Source: JBGOUV01 sp041477815 (GTDB lineage: Bacteria > Acidobacteriota > Terriglobia > Bryobacterales > JACQDG01). From it: DNA of 24,829 bases. The notes under the pieces are model-generated. The model was given only the letters and a program-made list of their open reading frames with translations, was not told the origin of the DNA and made no database searches. How positions within the stretch are numbered: position 1 is the first letter of the stretch; each line of letters begins with the position of its first letter. The translations under genes were made by a program, and so were the position numbers. The stretch spans positions 1 to 24,829 of the forward strand of contig JBGOUV010000048.1 in NCBI GenBank assembly GCA_041477815.1, written 5' to 3'. Of the stretch, positions 22,179-24,829 are shown piece after piece.

Positions 22179-24829
22179 ATGAACATCTCCGAGACTTTCA
22201 TCAAGCGCCCGGTGGCCACCAGCCTCCTGATGTTCGCGGTGGCCCTGTTCGGAGTCCTGGCTTACCATGCTCTGCCGGTGGCCGACCTCCCCAACATCGA
22301 GCTCGCGACCCTAAACGTCTCGGCGAACCTTCCCGGCGCCAATCCCGACACCATGGCCTCCGCCGTGGCCACGCCACTCGAGCGCCAGTTCACCGGCATC
22401 GCCGGACTCGACTCCATGGTCTCGGTCAGCTCCACGGGGAGCACCCGGATTACCCTCCAGTTCGACCTCAGCCGCGGCCTCGACGGCGCCGCCGTGGATG
22501 TCCAAACCGCCATCGCCGAGGCCATGCCCCTGCTGCCTGCGGGCATGCCCAATCCTCCGTCGTTTCGCAAGGAGAATCCCGGCGACGGCCCCATGATGCA
22601 CATCAGCCTCACCTCGCAGACAATGCCGATGTGGGAGCTGAACGAGTTCGCCGAAACCCGTATCGCCCAGCGGCTCTCGATGGTTAGCGGGGTGGCCCAA
22701 GTCAATCTGTGGGGCTCCGCGCGGTACGCCGTCCGCGTCCAGGTGGATCCCAGCAAACTCGCCGCCTACCAGATCGGCGTCAACGAAGTACAAAACGCCA
22801 TCCAGAACGGGAACGTCAACCTACCTACCGGTACGCTCTATGGTCCCCGGCAGGCCTACAGCATTCAGGCCTCCGGCCAGCTCTCCAACGCCGATGCCTA
22901 CCGTCCCCTGACCGTGGCCTACCGCAACGGCGCGCCGGTGCGGCTGGGACAGCTCGGCAACGTCCTGGACGGCGTGGAGGACGACAAACAGATCTCCTGG
23001 CTTTACACCCGCGATGGCCCCGGCCAGCCGGCGATCAACCTCATGATCATGCGCCAGCCCAACAGCAACATCATCGAGGTTACCGACAACGTCAAGAAGC
23101 TCTTCCCCGAGATTCAGGCGCAACTCCCCCCTTCGGTTCAGTTCGGCACCCGCGGCGACCGGGCCAAGACCATCCGCGAGTCCTTCCACGACGTCCAGTT
23201 CACCATGGCCGTGGCTCTGTCGTTGGTCATCACCGTCATCTTTCTGTTCCTCCGCAACGCCTCGGCCACCCTCATCCCCGGGCTGGCCCTGCCTTTCTCC
23301 ATCATCGGCACCTTCGCCGTGATGTACCTGTTCGACTTCAGCCTGGACAACCTTTCGATGATGGCGCTGATCCTGTGCGTCGGCTTTGTGGTGGATGACG
23401 CCATCGTCATGCTGGAGAACATCGTACGGCACCTGGAGCGCGGCGCCACGCCCATGCAGGCCGCTTTCCTGGGGTCCAAGGAGATTGGCTTTACCATTGT
23501 CTCCATGACCCTGTCGCTGGCCGCCGTGTTTATCCCGGTGCTGTTCCTGGGCGGGGTCCTGGGGCGCCTGTTCCGCGAATTCGCCGTCACCATTTGCGCC
23601 GCGATCCTCATCTCCGGCCTGGTTTCCATCACCCTCACCCCCATGCTCTGCAGCCGTCTGCTCCGCCGGCGCTCGGAGGAAAAGCATGGCGCCTTTTTCA
23701 ACGCCACCGAGCGCTTCTTCGACGGCATGCTGCACACCTACGACTTGAGCCTGCGCTGGGTGCTGCGCCATCGCCCGGTGATGATGACGGTCTTCGTGCT
23801 CACCGTTTGCGCCACCATCTGGCTGTTCGGTAAGGTTCCCAAGGGCCTGATTCCCGAGACCGATACCGACCAGATGTACGTCTCCACCGAGGCCTCCCAG
23901 GGAACCTCCTACTACCAGATGGCTAAGTATCAGCAGCAAATCTCCGAAATCCTGCGGCAGGATCCCAATGTGGAAGGGTTTCAGTCCAGCATCGGCGGCA
24001 ACTTCAATACCGGCGCCAACACCGGCCGCATGTTCGTGCAGCTCAAGCCGCGCAAAGAGCGGAAGCTGCACGTCACCGAGATCATCGAAAAGCTCCGGCC
24101 CAAGTTTGCGGCCTTTACCGGCATGCGCGTCTTCCTCACCGCCCCTTCGGCGATCCGCATCGGCGGCCGCATGTCCCGCAGCCAGTACCAATACACCCTG
24201 CAGGGCCCCGACACCGCCGACTTGTACTTCCAGGCCCAGCGTTTCGAGCGGGAGATGACTCGCCTGCCCGCCATCACCGACATCAGCTCGGACCTGCAGG
24301 TCAAGAGTCCTCGCATCAACATCGCCATCGACCGCGACAAGGCGGCGGCCCTGGGACTGAACACGCTCCAGATCGAGTCCGCGCTCTACAGCTTCTACGG
24401 CCCCCGCTGGGCCTCCACCATCTATACCCCCAACGCCCAGTACCGCGTGGTGCTGGAGCTGCTCCCCGAATACCAGGCCCACGCGGACTCGCTCGCCATG
24501 CTCTACTTTCGCAACAACGACGGCCGCCTGATCCCCCTGGAATCCTTCGCCAGCCTCACCACCGATGCCGGCCCCCTCAGCGTGAACCACTCCGGCCAGC
24601 TTCCCTCCGTCACCCTGTCCTTCAATCTGAAGCCGGGGGCGGCTCTCGGTGACGCCGTGTCGCAGGTGGAAAATCTGGCCGCCCAAACGCTCCCCGATAA
24701 CATCCGCGCCAGCTTCGCCGGCTCCGCCAAGCTCTTCCAGGACTCGCTCCGCAACCTCGGCGCTCTCCTCATCCTGGCGGTAGGCGTGGTCTACATCGTC
24801 CTGGGGATCCTGTATGAGAGCTACATCCA
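22179..24829 (+). CDS. RND efflux inner-membrane pump (HAE1/AcrB family), 3' end missing
   Basis: This is the proton-driven inner-membrane transporter of the same pump. It begins MNISETFIKRPVATSLLMFA, typical of HAE1 members, and 883 residues are visible of a usual 1,030-1,060. Landmarks are the first membrane segment (residues about 12-30), the porter region (NLPGANPDTMASAVATPLER, GVAQVNLWGSARYAVRVQVD), membrane segments from about 335 (VALSLVITVIFLFLRNAS), and the proton-relay pair D406-D407 in VGFVVDDAIVMLENIV, near D407/D408 of AcrB. A second periplasmic half follows (GLIPETDTDQMYVSTEASQG) and the frame leaves the window inside the next membrane block (ALLILAVGVVYIVLGILYES). The substrate cannot be predicted; drugs, lipids or secondary metabolites are possible. 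No outer-membrane channel gene is within the window. Confidence 0.95.
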   Translation, partial: MNISETFIKRPVATSLLMFAVALFGVLAYHALPVADLPNIELATLNVSANLPGANPDTMASAVATPLERQFTGIAGLDSMVSVSSTGSTRITLQFDLSRGLDGAAVDVQTAIAEAMPLLPAGMPNPPSFRKENPGDGPMMHISLTSQTMPMWELNEFAETRIAQRLSMVSGVAQVNLWGSARYAVRVQVDPSKLAAYQIGVNEVQNAIQNGNVNLPTGTLYGPRQAYSIQASGQLSNADAYRPLTVAYRNGAPVRLGQLGNVLDGVEDDKQISWLYTRDGPGQPAINLMIMRQPNSNIIEVTDNVKKLFPEIQAQLPPSVQFGTRGDRAKTIRESFHDVQFTMAVALSLVITVIFLFLRNASATLIPGLALPFSIIGTFAVMYLFDFSLDNLSMMALILCVGFVVDDAIVMLENIVRHLERGATPMQAAFLGSKEIGFTIVSMTLSLAAVFIPVLFLGGVLGRLFREFAVTICAAILISGLVSITLTPMLCSRLLRRRSEEKHGAFFNATERFFDGMLHTYDLSLRWVLRHRPVMMTVFVLTVCATIWLFGKVPKGLIPETDTDQMYVSTEASQGTSYYQMAKYQQQISEILRQDPNVEGFQSSIGGNFNTGANTGRMFVQLKPRKERKLHVTEIIEKLRPKFAAFTGMRVFLTAPSAIRIGGRMSRSQYQYTLQGPDTADLYFQAQRFEREMTRLPAITDISSDLQVKSPRINIAIDRDKAAALGLNTLQIESALYSFYGPRWASTIYTPNAQYRVVLELLPEYQAHADSLAMLYFRNNDGRLIPLESFASLTTDAGPLSVNHSGQLPSVTLSFNLKPGAALGDAVSQVENLAAQTLPDNIRASFAGSAKLFQDSLRNLGALLILAVGVVYIVLGILYESYI

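Noticed and set aside
22821..24686. Minus-strand open frame of 621 codons
   Set aside because: It is the antisense of the RND pump gene, which has a complete family match; the Gly/His/Asp-rich translation has no domain.
1..24829. CRISPR array, tRNA or rRNA gene, or transposase
   Set aside because: No regularly spaced direct repeats, cloverleaf sequences, rRNA blocks or transposase motifs were seen on reading the window.

Overview
The window is a 24.8 kb piece of a GC-rich bacterial chromosome. Its content points to Acidobacteriota, most likely a Bryobacter/Solibacter-like lineage. The reasons are a DUF1501 protein, two very large secreted proteins with bacterial Ig-like domains and N-x-x-G repeats, several dispersed palindromes, abundant toxin-antitoxin fragments, and an xseB-ispA-tlyA-nadK cluster. 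This placement is inference from gene content. No rRNA, tRNA, CRISPR array, insertion sequence or phage gene was seen.

Layout. 1-6825 (+): the end of a DUF1501 gene, then two tandem paralogous exported Ig-like/NxxG-repeat proteins. 6829-8721 (-): a TPR protein tightly coupled to a peroxiredoxin, and a small YgiT-type zinc-finger protein. 8722-9142: a gene-poor gap with a perfect 20-bp palindrome and a possible toxin remnant. 9143-9901 (+): a UPF0175/PIN toxin-antitoxin module in which both genes are frameshifted. 9898-15403 (-): a compact operon xseB-ispA-tlyA-nadK-D-aminoacylase-queG, most junctions overlapping. 15445-17977 (+): a large unrecognised protein and an overlapping lipoprotein, read from a divergent promoter region shared with xseB. 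17981-18645 (-): a DUF433/DUF5615 pair whose antitoxin has lost a usable start codon. 18795-20876 (+): a degenerate receiver-like protein, a NagD-type HAD phosphatase and a GAF-ANTAR regulator. 20942-24829 (+): an RND efflux membrane-fusion lipoprotein and its inner-membrane pump, which runs off the window.

How the genes work together. The minus-strand operon is housekeeping: DNA repair (XseB), isoprenoid chain building (IspA), rRNA methylation (TlyA), NADP supply (NadK) and tRNA queuosine completion (QueG), with a secreted or periplasmic D-amino-acid amidohydrolase inserted. The last two plus-strand genes form a two-component part of a tripartite drug or metabolite exporter. The GAF-ANTAR protein just upstream is a candidate RNA-binding antiterminator, but no target was found.

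The most unusual signals are structural. At three places, palindromic repeats lie inside the 5' ends of open reading frames. In one of them, the arm of a 32-bp inverted repeat appears to encode the hydrophobic core of a signal peptide. Both antitoxin-toxin modules show lesions, so the region looks like a toxin-antitoxin graveyard. The 706-residue protein plus lipoprotein is the best candidate for an undescribed pair.
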